Assembly (NCBI GenBank): GCA_028023455.1
Contig: JAQFVV010000012.1
Location: 16,382,364 to 16,446,363 of the forward strand
DNA length: 64,000 nt
From: Epiperipatus broadwayi
Taxonomy: Eukaryota > Onychophora > Udeonychophora > Euonychophora > Peripatidae
Reading direction: 5' to 3'
The position numbers were made by a program, and so were the translations under genes. Under the pieces are notes generated by a model that saw only the letters and a program-made list of their open reading frames with translations, did no database searches and was not told where the DNA came from. Positions 1 to 10,308 of this stretch are shown piece after piece. Position 1 is the stretch's first letter; the number at the start of each line of letters is the position of its first letter.

Positions 1-2427
1 GATCAATCATTTATATCATCTTCACATTCATTAGATTGTGCTGAAATGTTACCATCTGTTCTTAATAGTGATGCTGGTTTAGCATTGGTTCATAGAGTTA
101 CAGATTCTTCTGAATGCACTAACAATATTTTAGTTTCTGGAAATACAAATACTAATAAATCTAACTCAAATATTTATAGCAATGACTTTTTATGTTTAGC
201 TAATAAGAAAAACAATGTGATTAATCTAACTAACATTAATCTTAGTGAGGCAGAATGTTCACTGTTAAATAAAGGTTTATCTTTTTGCCCTACAGTTCAG
301 TCATTTTATCAAAAAAATGAATTTAAAATTCATCAGGATTTAGATAATTTTTCAAGAAGACTTAGATTAAGAGAATTTTTTGGAAACCAAGAATGTGATA
401 CTATTGGAAAATTACGATCTGATTGGACACCACCACATCAAAGGAATGTGTTATTAGATACGTACATTGATAATGTATATCAGGATATTATTAATGAAAT
501 TAGACTTAAACAACATAGTAAGTATAAGAGTAATTTAACATTGAGAGAGATGAATGCATTACGTAATTTAGTGAAAAGACAGGATATTATTATAAAACCA
601 GCTGACAAAGGTGGATCAATAGTAATTATGAATAAAGATGATTATGTTAAAAAAGCTCTGGAGCTTTTAGATGATAAAATTTTTTATGAGCCTATTTCAC
701 TAACCACTATTAATTCATTATTCAAGGGTATACTTTTTAGTTTAAAAGATATGAGAGCTAGGGGTCTTATAAATAATAATGTATATAACTTTTTAGTACC
801 AACCAAAATTCATCCTAGTAGTTTTTATATTTTGCCAAAGATTCATAAACCTGGTTGTCCAGGCAGACCTATTGTAGCTAGTATTGGTAGTCCTACAGAA
901 AATATTTCAGCATATGTTGATAATATTATTAAATTTATTCCACCATCATTTAATTCTTATGTTAAAGATACTACTCATTTTCTTTGTGTGTTAGAAAATA
1001 TTAAATCTGAATTACCAGTTGATTGTTTTTTGGTTACTTTGGATATTGTATCATTATACACAAATATACCTCATGATGATGGAGTTGAGGCTATTAAATG
1101 TGCTTTACAAGATAGAGAGTATGATCATGGTCTTATTACTACTATGGTTGAATTAATATATTTGGTTTTAAGAAATAATTTTTTTACTTTTGATTCTAGA
1201 TACTATTTACAGAAACAAGGTACTGCAATGGGTACAAAGATGGCACCAAGTTATGCGAATATTTTTATGTCAAAACTGGAGTCCTCTATACTTGATAATG
1301 CTAAGCTGAAACCTCACACTTGGCTTAGATATATAGATGACATTTTCATGATATGGCCACATAGTGAAGTTGAACTTCATAATTTTTTAAGTTATTTAAA
1401 TAATTTTAATAAACATATTAATTTCACAATGAATTTTTCAAAATCAATTGCTCATTTTCTTGATGTTGAAGTTATTTACACTAATAGAGTTCTTACTACT
1501 ACTGTATATAGGAAACCAACTGATAATAACCGCTATCTACATTTTTATAGTAACCATCCTAAACATTTAAAGGCTAATATTCCTTATAGTCAATTTTTAA
1601 GGATGAAGAGGATTTGTAATGATGAGAAATTTCTTCAACAAAATAATAGTATTTTATATAATAGATTGCTCAATATGAGGTATCCTAAGACATTGTTGGA
1701 TAATGCAGTAAGGAGATCTTCTTTAATTGATAGAAAGAAACTTCTTTTATCTGAAAAGAGTAAAAAACAATTAGATGTTCCACCATTGGTTCTTACTTTT
1801 AATAGAGATTTACCTAATATTAACCGGATATTGGCAAAACATTTTAACATATTACAGTCCACAGATTATTTAAAATCTATTTTTTCTGATCCACCTAAGG
1901 CTGTATATCGAAAACATAGATCACTTAGAGATATACTTGTCAAAACAAATTTTATTAGTAGTTCTGTACAGGAAAAAGGATGTTCTCCATGTAAAGATAA
2001 AAGATGTTTTACATGTAAACATATTGTTGTGACAAAAGTGGTCTTTAGTACTAAGAATTGTAATTTCAAATGGTATATTCCTAATTATGTTACATGTAAA
2101 AGTGTTAATTTGATATATTTGATAGAGTGTAGTAGATGTTTAAACCAGTATATAGGTGAGTCAGCAAATAGTTTACATGTCAGAATGACTAATCATAGAT
2201 TTGACATTTTGCATAAGAATAAAGATAGACCGGTTTCAAAACATTTTAACTTACCGAATCATTCAATTGATGATTTAAAAGTAGTGATTCTTCAGGAAGG
2301 TTTTTCTTCTACAAGGGAGAGGAAACAAAAGGAGAGTTTTTTTATTTTTAAATTCAAGACCTTAGAACCACATGGATTGAATTTGAACACTGGAACTATT
2401 ACATCTCTGGGTTACCTGGTCTCTTAA
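1..2427 (+). CDS. PLE1: Penelope-like reverse transcriptase with GIY-YIG endonuclease, 5' end outside window
   Basis: This is the polyprotein of a Penelope-like retroelement: an RT that copies element RNA, fused to a GIY-YIG nuclease thought to nick the target. The frame is open from base 1 with no stop, so the ATG at 46 need not be the true start; numbering here is from that Met (793 aa). RT motifs run in order: KPADKGG (~183), PKIHKPG and GRPIVAS (~262-275), motif A TLDIVSLYTNIP (~330), motif B GTAMGTKMAPSYAN (~392), and motif C YIDD at 429-432. A CX2CX4CX2C cysteine cluster (C646, C649, C654, C657) precedes the nuclease, whose signatures are IYLIEC (690-695) and QYIGES (701-706), with the conserved downstream R and H and a later ERKQKES segment. 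The motif B wording suggests the Neptune-like group. The visible frame is uninterrupted, so the copy is probably young. I saw no introns. Confidence 0.93.
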   Translation, partial: DQSFISSSHSLDCAEMLPSVLNSDAGLALVHRVTDSSECTNNILVSGNTNTNKSNSNIYSNDFLCLANKKNNVINLTNINLSEAECSLLNKGLSFCPTVQSFYQKNEFKIHQDLDNFSRRLRLREFFGNQECDTIGKLRSDWTPPHQRNVLLDTYIDNVYQDIINEIRLKQHSKYKSNLTLREMNALRNLVKRQDIIIKPADKGGSIVIMNKDDYVKKALELLDDKIFYEPISLTTINSLFKGILFSLKDMRARGLINNNVYNFLVPTKIHPSSFYILPKIHKPGCPGRPIVASIGSPTENISAYVDNIIKFIPPSFNSYVKDTTHFLCVLENIKSELPVDCFLVTLDIVSLYTNIPHDDGVEAIKCALQDREYDHGLITTMVELIYLVLRNNFFTFDSRYYLQKQGTAMGTKMAPSYANIFMSKLESSILDNAKLKPHTWLRYIDDIFMIWPHSEVELHNFLSYLNNFNKHINFTMNFSKSIAHFLDVEVIYTNRVLTTTVYRKPTDNNRYLHFYSNHPKHLKANIPYSQFLRMKRICNDEKFLQQNNSILYNRLLNMRYPKTLLDNAVRRSSLIDRKKLLLSEKSKKQLDVPPLVLTFNRDLPNINRILAKHFNILQSTDYLKSIFSDPPKAVYRKHRSLRDILVKTNFISSSVQEKGCSPCKDKRCFTCKHIVVTKVVFSTKNCNFKWYIPNYVTCKSVNLIYLIECSRCLNQYIGESANSLHVRMTNHRFDILHKNKDRPVSKHFNLPNHSIDDLKVVILQEGFSSTRERKQKESFFIFKFKTLEPHGLNLNTGTITSLGYLVS

Positions 2428-3020
2428 ATGATTTCTATATGTGTGTTTTTTATGTGAAAATTTTCTTATATGAGGTTTTTTATGTAAAGATTGGTTACAT
2501 GGATGTTTAATATCTGTGTTTAATTGGTTTATAGATAAATAATTAGTTATAAATTATTGTACTTTGCACTAACTATAATTTTTGATTAAAATGTATAAGT
2601 ATTTTAGTTTTTAATGAATATTAATGTGAGCACAGCTATTTTTTGTATGTGAGCATAGTTTAATTTTTCTATGTATGCACATATGTATATTTTAATTTTT
2701 AATTTTGGATTTTTTTATTTTTATATTTATTTTAATTTAAATAGAATTTAAGCTTGATTAGGAGGGAATGTAGTTTTTTTTTTTTTTGTTTGAATTTTGT
2801 CATTGATTGGGTAGATATTCTGTGTTAGATTTTGTGACCAATCAGGGGGGTTTTGTTAAATTTTTAATCTTTTACCAAATCTGTAATTTTTGATTATCGC
2901 CATTTTACTGTGTATTTTTTTTTTTTCTTTCTGATGAAAACCAGTCCTCTGGTTGAAATATAATATTATTTATTGGATTTATAAGTCTTTTTTTGTTTTT
3001 ATATATATATATATAATGTT
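2428..3020 (+). other. PLE1 3' untranslated region
   Basis: About 590 bp of very AT-rich, T-strand-rich sequence follows the PLE1 stop. It includes poly(T) runs near 2775 and 2917, the hammerhead-like core at 2931-2958 and a short (TA)n at about 3000-3016. I infer it is the 3' UTR/tail of PLE1. The true 3' end is not marked by anything I can define without a second copy; the (TA)n is a candidate. Confidence 0.5.
2931..2958 (+). ncRNA. Hammerhead-ribozyme-like core in PLE1 3' UTR
   Basis: CTGATGA (2931-2937) is followed by one unpaired A, a perfect 6-bp stem (AACCAG 2939-2944 with CTGGTT 2949-2954) closed by loop TCCT, then GAAA (2955-2958). That is the order of the conserved hammerhead catalytic core: CUGAUGA, stem II, GAAA. 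Type I hammerheads are an established feature of PLE terminal repeats. Stem III could be 3 bp formed by the AT-rich sequence just downstream. I could not find a convincing stem I partner for the pyrimidine run upstream, and the extra A between the core and stem II is non-canonical, so the motif may be degenerate or inactive. Confidence 0.5.
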
Positions 3021-3415
3021 TAGTATGTCCAATGCTGGGTACATAACATTCACTAATTCTTTTCTTATTAACTGAGCCAATGTATCACTCCTCTTTCACT
3101 CACTACAGTAAACAGTCCATGTAATCTTCTAAAGAAGTGAGTGAACTTCTCATATCACAATTTCTATTTTATTTATTATGCATATTCTTTTACTGTTCCT
3201 TAGCTAACTATTTCCTGATTATTTATATTTTTAGATATAATCTAGGTTGCAGTATTGGTATGGTTTCCATTTGCTACAGTCCATTAATCGGATGAGATTT
3301 GATCTTGGGTTACATAATCTCCAACAAAGTATTTTCATCTGACCAATTTTTTTTCAAACTTGATTGATTTATAGCATCAATGGATTCGTAATATTTGATT
3401 TTCTATTATTCAAAA

Positions 3416-3838
3416 TTATTTTAGTACATGTCCTCCTTTCAAATTTCTTGTGTTTCTCTTATATAGTGTAATATGTGGGTGAAGCATTGTGCACAGTTTG
3501 TTCTGATCAGAAATTTGCTTTAATTGCTGAACAGCTTTCTCAACAACTCCAATGTATTCATGATGATGTGATAATGTAAGGATATGTTTCTTCTTCCATT
3601 CAACTAAGAGAGCTTCAAATTCTTCAGATGTAAACTCTGTGCCATTACCTGACATAGGATTTCTTGTAATTCTTAGCATATATCAACAAATGCTTTTTAC
3701 TAATCTATACTCTATCCATGACCTCTGAATGAATCTGTGTGTTCTATGTCCACTCTGTTCTGTGATTTGTCAGTTTTTGGCCATGAAGACTATTTCTTGG
3801 GTAGTGTATTTATCATATATTGACAAGATTTACATTTC
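3416..3838 (-). pseudogene. Integrase fragment of degraded Ty3/gypsy element
   Basis: The minus strand gives an HHCC-type CKSCQ pair near 3825, then a segment like the strand carrying the first catalytic Asp (RVDIEHTDSF). From 3679 an 87-codon open stretch contains NGTEFTSEEFE and GVVEKAVQQ, matching the second Asp region and the catalytic Glu region of retroviral-type integrases. The second Asp of the usual DNG motif reads Gly here, so the catalytic triad is broken. Several stops separate the first part from the second. It belongs to the degraded element whose RT lies further right. Confidence 0.75.
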
Positions 3839-4859
3839 TTTATATATATATATATCAATTTTCATATCAATATTAAGCCACAATTCATAAGTGTATGTAA
3901 GGGTTTTTAGCTCAGACTATACCAGGATGACTTTGGTGAATTGTTTCCAAAATCTTAGTATGTACTTGTGGAAGGATGAACATTTTATTTTCTACTATTA
4001 TAGAATCATTGTTAGTTGATAATTGTATGTGTTCCAAAAGGATTTATGGAGTTTTTAAGACTGTCTTCTAGGTTATGGCATTCTTGATCAATTTTGTAAA
4101 TGTCTGGTTGCCCACATTATATTTAGTTCAAAATGGTATGGTTTTTACTGTTGGAAATTCTGATTCCCAGTGGTCCTTATAATTTGTTGTTGTTTTGCTA
4201 TCTCTTGTTTCAATTATGCCATATATATGAGACATTGTTTCAGCATGTGTTATCTTACAATTCTTTCTAAATTGTAATTCATAGTTGTGTTCTAATAAGA
4301 AATTGTATCAGTGAAAATATTCTGAAGTTTAAATGATCTGGTGCTGCCTTTATCTGAAACTATTCTTAATAATGATCTGTGATATGTTAGTATTTTAAAT
4401 AGTTGGCATATAGATGTTGACAAAATTTTTTGAATTAATGAAATTATTGCTAATGCTTCCTTGTTTGTTTGGTTTTAATTGTTTTTGGTCTTCAATAACA
4501 TCCTAGATATGAATGCAATTTGGCATTCATCTTTCCCCCAAAAATGACTAAGGCTGCTCAGTCTCATATTTTAATGCATCTGTTATTAAAAAAATTACAT
4601 CAAAACTATTTTCAAATGTACCGATAAACACTTGGATATTAATATTTTTTGTTTTTTAAAAAGTGCTCTCTTTCAATTCCTTCTAACATTGATTTTTCCA
4701 AAGCAAATCAATAAAACATAGCAAAATGGGCTTTATCTCTTAAGAAATTCTCAAAAAAGTTACCAGCTCTAAAAAAGCCCCCAGTTCTTTCATACTCTTT
4801 GGTTCTATGTAGTATTCATAATTGTGTTAATCTTTTCAGAGTCCAGTCTTATTCCTGCA

Positions 4860-5335
4860 CCCATAATAATATAGCCTAGCACATTAATTTCTTTTGCATT
4901 CCAAATATACTTAGAATTTAGTTTTGATTCAACTGTTGAGAGTTATTCACATATTTTAATTAATTTACTGTGTAATGATTCCAAATTAGCTGTTATTAGA
5001 ATATCGTCCAAGTATAGTGCAATTCCATTTATAACATATTTACTTTTGCTGGGAAAATATTGAGTAATTCCAAAAAGATAATGGTTGTATTTAAATGCCT
5101 CCGTATGAGATGTGTAGTCAGTAACCTTACATTTTCCTCCAACACTGGTATGTGATGGAACATGGCATTTAAATCAAACTTTGAAAATTTTTTTTGATCT
5201 GTCCAACTTCATTAATGAGTCATGAATTTTTATCTAGATTTTGGTTAATCATTGTTCTATAGTTTTCATATATAAGGATTGATCATTGGATTTTGAAGTA
5301 ATAACTGTGAGATTGGTCCATTCTGAATTTTTAAT
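4860..5335 (-). pseudogene. Reverse transcriptase fragment of degraded Ty3/gypsy element
   Basis: Minus-strand translation near 5150-5210 gives KFDLNAMFHHIPV, the motif A region (compare F-S-K-L-D-L-x-x-A-Y-H-Q-I in intact gypsy RTs). Near 5000-5030 it gives ALYLDDILITA, the Y-x-D-D motif C. Near 4875-4910 it gives LGYIIMGAGIRLDSEKI, the post-RT thumb region. SEWTNLTVI near 5310 matches the fingers region. Stops and frame changes interrupt the pieces, so no functional enzyme is encoded. Confidence 0.8.
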
Positions 5336-5984
5336 AGGTGTTAGCAGCCCCCTTTTTATTAAGATCCAACTTCTTTGAGTTTTTGTCTTCTGTGTGAATG
5401 ATATTTTTGTGGTTTGCAATGAACAGGGTTTATTCCGTCCTAAAGCTCTATGTCAACAGGCACTATATTTATCTGCTCTAATCTGAATAATTTAGGAGTT
5501 TAATTTATATTTTCTTCCAGTATTGATTTTATTAATCATAAAAATATTTTTGCCTAAGAGAACAAACCATTCTCTTTCTGATATGGGATTTAAATTGATT
5601 TTACAATAAATAAATTTAATTTTTGGAATAGTTATTAACATCAGCTATAATTTTAACCACACTTATTATAACAATTGATTTTTCATTTGCATTATTAGTT
5701 TTGAGTTCTGTTTTCACTGTCATAGGAAAGGGTTTATTTCTTATTTAATTTGATCCAGTCCCTCTGAGATATGGAACATTCCTGATCCTGAAGTCTACTT
5801 CCATTTCTACATGTTTGTTGCAGATTCACACTATCAGCATTATTTATTAAGAATATCTGTGTTAGTGTTATTGTTTTCAATGTTGTAGTTAGTTGCCTAA
5901 CTTTACTCCCAGGGAGTTTTTTATTTGTACATTCTCTGTTTTAATACATCTGACTTTGGCTAAATGGACTTCTTACCCACAACT

Positions 5985-6420
5985 TTTGCTGCTCAAGTTT
6001 TTCACAATGGTAACATTCTAATTTTATTTTTCTGGCCATTTAGATTTGCTTGATGACTAACTCATGACAGTATCTCTTATCGGCATTTGCATATGAAGGT
6101 TCGATGTGGCCAATAGCTGCTGTTGAAATTTGACTTTATTCATGCCCCCCCCCCCAAAAAAAAATTATTCTAACAAAACTTCCTCTACATAATCTCCATA
6201 CACACATTTCTGTGCCAAATGTCTTAAAGCAGCATAATAATCTCTATGCCCCCTCCCTTACTTGACGTCTTACATAAATGAAGACATATTATGCTGCTTA
6301 GAGGGTTCAGGGCTAAAATGATTATTCTGCCATTTGAATACATTTTCTTAACATAAATTTTCTAAGTCTTCAGGTTCACAAAGATGTTTCATGATCAAGT
6401 AATATGGAAACATTCAACAT
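5985..6420 (-). pseudogene. Gag and zinc-knuckle remnant of degraded Ty3/gypsy element
   Basis: The stretch YYAALRHLAQKC followed by YGD (about 6190-6240, minus strand) matches the conserved end of Ty3/gypsy Gag capsid domains. Further along, ECYHCEK near 5990-6000 matches the start of a CCHC zinc knuckle. A C-run/A-run junction at about 6145-6170 lies between them. The reading frame is broken repeatedly. Identification is from short motifs in the correct order relative to RT and integrase. Confidence 0.6.
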
Positions 6421-7413
6421 TCATCATTTTTAGTAGTATTAACTATAAAATAATTGTTTATATGTTTTATATAAGCAAGATCTCAAAAAAAATATTAATA
6501 TCAAAATTCTCTAATTCCTTTACCATTGCCATACTGTTTACTGACTAAAGGCTAAATATTCTTAAATATATTTTTAAAAAATTTTTAACTTCAATTTCAA
6601 GCAACTATGCCTATGTACTTTTAGTGTTCTATATTGCTAATGATTCTTGAACAGTACCAATATACATGCTATGTCAGGGTTTCTCAAGCAAATAATTGAT
6701 AATTATGGCTTCAAAGAAGAAATCTGAACAGATATATGAATCAATTTTAAAAAGGTCAAAGAGCATATAAATTTAGAACAAATACTTCATATAAATAGGT
6801 TAAATTTACGTAATTAATTATAATACATATGTGATATCAGACTTAACTTATTACAGAATTACAGTTTGCAAGAAGGATTTACTATAATTATAATCAAGAC
6901 AGAGGTGGGATTTAAACATTCCTTAGATCCCATTTGTGTCCTTCTGTTGGGCTATTATTAGATATAGAGGCCTATCCAAATCCTTTTATCTAGGTGCTGT
7001 TTCTAGCTTGATGTTCTGATTTCTTCTATAGCTTTTGGCTTAATTATTTTTTTAATACTTTTCTGAAGTTATCTTTCCAGGAATGTCTTTACTTTTTATT
7101 CTAAGATTTCTGTTTTAGGAATAATTAATTACTTTTATTAATTTGTTGTAATCTGACATGATTACATATCTTTTAATTCAGCATTCTTTTACTCTAATTA
7201 TTAGCTTTTTTTTATTACTTTATATAACTTTAAACATGAATAATTTTTACTTTAAAATATATAATACTTTTTAGCATGTTAAATCTTGATATATACAAAT
7301 TCTACTGTTATTATCACCAACAACATCATTATAATCATCTTATTTCAAAGGACATTATTAAACTATGCATTTGTACTGTTAATTTATCCACATGTAAAAT
7401 GGTATATATATAT
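6421..7413. other. AT-rich spacer, nothing recognised
   Basis: About 1 kb between the degraded gypsy gag and the NonA element. I see only AT-rich sequence with short homopolymers and no ORF of interest, repeat or motif I can assign. It may contain the eroded 5' leader or LTR of the degraded gypsy element. It ends in an alternating TA run (7402-7413) that abuts the NonA LTR. Confidence 0.4.
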
Positions 7414-9585
7414 TATAACGATCCAGGATTTGAGCTTAACGTAATCTGCACTACAGGGCGCCATCTAGGCATTTGAACCCAGAAAAATTTATAAAGTAGG
7501 CAGATATGTAAGTCAAAAAAAAATTTTTTTTTCTTTATATATTTTGATATCCGCTCTTTAGCCCATTGTCACTAGCTCAGTGGAACAGCAGAGATTTATA
7601 TTTCATAAATTCTTATCTAAGAATAATTTTTAAAAAAAGAATAAAATAAGCCACTGCCAGTAATTAACATACAAACATTTATTTATGCACATATATAAAT
7701 AAAATTTAACATTATTATTTTAGCATGTTTACTTTAACATTTAACATTATTTTTAACTTTTATTTTTAGATTTTAATTTACATTTTAATTTTTATACTAT
7801 TATAAGTTCGCACAGATGGGTTTATAAAAGTTTGTTTTAAAATGTTGAGTATAGATCGGTTACATAGATTACACGGTTAAAAAACATTTCAAAATAAACA
7901 TAAATGATCAAAATACAAAGTCATTGATACCGTCAATTGCATAGGGAATACAAGAAACCCAATGGTATTCATCATAAGATACCGCAGAGACACCAATAAC
8001 TTAAAAGACATCCGAATAAATACATTTTAGATACTCACCGTAAGGTATCATTATTTACCGAATGTCTATATATTTTGATCAAATATGAAAACCAAAAACA
8101 TAATTAACCGATAACGAATCCATGCAACGTCCATACCCAACTTAAATTTAATGCATTTTTATTTAGAGTGTCGAGTATGAATAGACTACATAGATTTGCA
8201 TTTGAAAGAAAATATTCTATCCTTATTTAACCTTAGGCCAAAAGTTCGCAGTCAAACTAACGTCAATTCATCTGATATATCGATGCATTCAATGTAATAC
8301 GAAATACGGCAGCACAAAAGGTTAAGAGAAGAAATTGCCTCTCGTCAGATAGGAATACTACATCTATCTGACAAGAAGAGCAATAAAAAAAAACTCCATA
8401 GGAAAGGACTGTGGTCATTTTGCCGACTTACGAATCGCATTCCATAGGCCAAAAAGGAAGTGTGCGGCATATAAAGCGATTCTGCCCGTAGCGAATCTCG
8501 TACTACATCTACTAATTACACCAATATATCCAATCCATTGACCCAATTTAACTACGAAACAAATAACCTAAGATTACCCTCCCCTAATATAACTTTACAA
8601 ATCTATATAGCCATTCATGCCCGACTTAAGTTTAACATTTATATAATTTAATTTAACGAAAACAAAACAGTCATAATAAAACTTAAAAGAACAAAAAAAA
8701 TAAATGGAAATGATTTTACAAAAGAAATACATCAAATTAAAATTACTTATTAGTAAATAAAGTTGGTCAGATAGGATTCTATTGCAATTATTTTAAATAC
8801 GGAAAGTTTTTAATTTAATGTTCATTAATTATAAAGTTCTTACGGTTTTAAACAGTTCATTTTTATCCATTGCTTGCCGTTTGAACGTGAATTCCCATGC
8901 CGTCCTAAAGAGATTGGTTGAGTTAGCCGTTGTTTTTTTATTTATCCGGAGGTCTTTTAGTTTAGCTGGTCCTTAATGTAGAAAAAACGATGTCATTTCT
9001 TTTTTTAAACAAAACTGAAGGGATTGAAGAGTGCGTCTTTTCAATCCCTTCTCCTTCAACTCTGCACTAACACATATAGTCACATCGTAATAACTAACTA
9101 ATAATTTCCAAACTTTTCCTTTTATATTAATTTTAAGGATTCAATTGACATTACATCATCGATGATGATGATCCTTCCATTGAGGTCCGATTTCCCGATG
9201 GATTTCTCTCATTTGCTATTAGTTTCTATTGTTTTCCTATCTGACCATTGCTTATACATTTAAATGCCCAAAGGCTAGTTCACTTTAACTAATTAAAACA
9301 ATCATTTCCATTTTCTGATTACTTAATGTGTTTTCCAAAATTAAAGATATATTTTTATCTCTAAATCTTTTTAAGTTTTTGCTTTTAAAATACTTTTTCT
9401 ATTTTTAATAAAGTTTTATTTTAATAATTTTTTTTCATCTGTGCGATTTTATATATATATGAGTTTAGTATAGAATTTTAATTTTCAATTTTTAATTCTT
9501 AAAAAAGAAGTTTTATTTGCGAACTTTTATTCTTTTCATGTTTACTAATAAAAAAACAATGTAACGTACGTATGTGCCCGTTACA
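7414..9585 (-). repeat. NonA 3' LTR (left copy)
   Basis: Direct repeat of 10309-12481. It contains a 12-bp perfect hairpin (9017-9028 with 9040-9051) and two short stem-loops (7964-7983 and 8030-8049), all present in the other copy too. No clear polypurine tract is visible immediately beside it at 9586 onward, only A/T runs. Confidence 0.8.
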
Positions 9586-10308
9586 TATCAGTAAACTTGC
9601 TTAAAAAAAAATAAACAAAAAAAAATATTTTTTACTTAGGGTTAGTAATTACGGTACATGATTAACGAAAACATTTACAAAAACATTCGGTTAGTAATTT
9701 TTACAAAGATTATATACAAAAAAAAAATGTTGACTATCGTTTTCCTAAGGACCATTTACGTCTACGCCTCCTCCCCCCAAGCATTCTATTTTTTTATACA
9801 TTTTATTTTTACACATGGCATGACAAGCAAATTTTATAAATTATTTATTTAAGAAGGTTGCACTGAGGTAAATATGTTTTAAGGAATAATGGGTTTAAAC
9901 GTGTATATTTGCAGCACAATTATAAATACCACCAACTTATTTATGACTGATTGAAATGCATACATAGGGTTACACTGAAGTAATTCCCAAAGGTACTCAT
10001 CGTAAGGTACCACATTTCGATCATAAACTTACGTGGCTGTGCGCGCCTATACACGTTAAAGCATAATATATATTAACAAAAAAAAAACATATTAATTGCA
10101 ACCTTTTGACTTTCTTTTTAACAAAATACAATTTAAAATTATTAATACTTTCTCGTGTTTAATATATGTGCAATTTCTTTCTGGCAGCGCTTTTATAAGA
10201 TTTAAAGTATACGACTTTATGTAAACAGATAAAAATATTTCATTTTGAAAAAAAATTGTTCAGGGTATATGTGGTTTATTAAACATCGGCCCCAGTTGGG
10301 AGACCAAT
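9586..10308 (-). other. NonA internal region
   Basis: 723 bp between the two NonA LTRs. It carries the putative primer binding site at its right edge and a stem-loop (9992-10011) of the same family as those in the LTRs. The only ORF of any size (64 codons on the plus strand at 9658) has no recognisable motif and low-complexity composition, so I do not call it a gene. Confidence 0.6.
10289..10306 (-). promoter_or_regulatory. Putative tRNA primer binding site of NonA
   Basis: On the minus strand, two bases after the LTR end, the sequence reads TGGTCTCCCAACTGGGGC. PBSs start with TGG because they pair with the CCA tail of a tRNA. This one resembles tRNA-Lys-type sites but I cannot assign the tRNA without a search. 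Confidence 0.55.

Larger units (their letters stand above)
3416..6420 (-). mobile_element. Ancient, degraded Ty3/gypsy retrotransposon (zinc-knuckle type)
   Basis: No long ORF survives, but minus-strand translation in shifting frames recovers a collinear Ty3/gypsy gene order: gag-like sequence near 6150-6330, a CYHC zinc-knuckle start near 5997, RT motifs at about 4860-5335, an RT/RNase H linker near 4660-4760, and integrase at 3416-3838. Many stops and frameshifts show great age. Zinc knuckle and integrase wording differ from the two gypsy elements further right, so this is a separate lineage. I could not identify its LTRs; the sequence at 3020-3415 and 6420-7400 may hold decayed ones. Confidence 0.75.

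Noticed and set aside
9658-9852. 64-codon plus-strand frame in the NonA interior
   Set aside because: Low-complexity, no motif, opposite to element sense.
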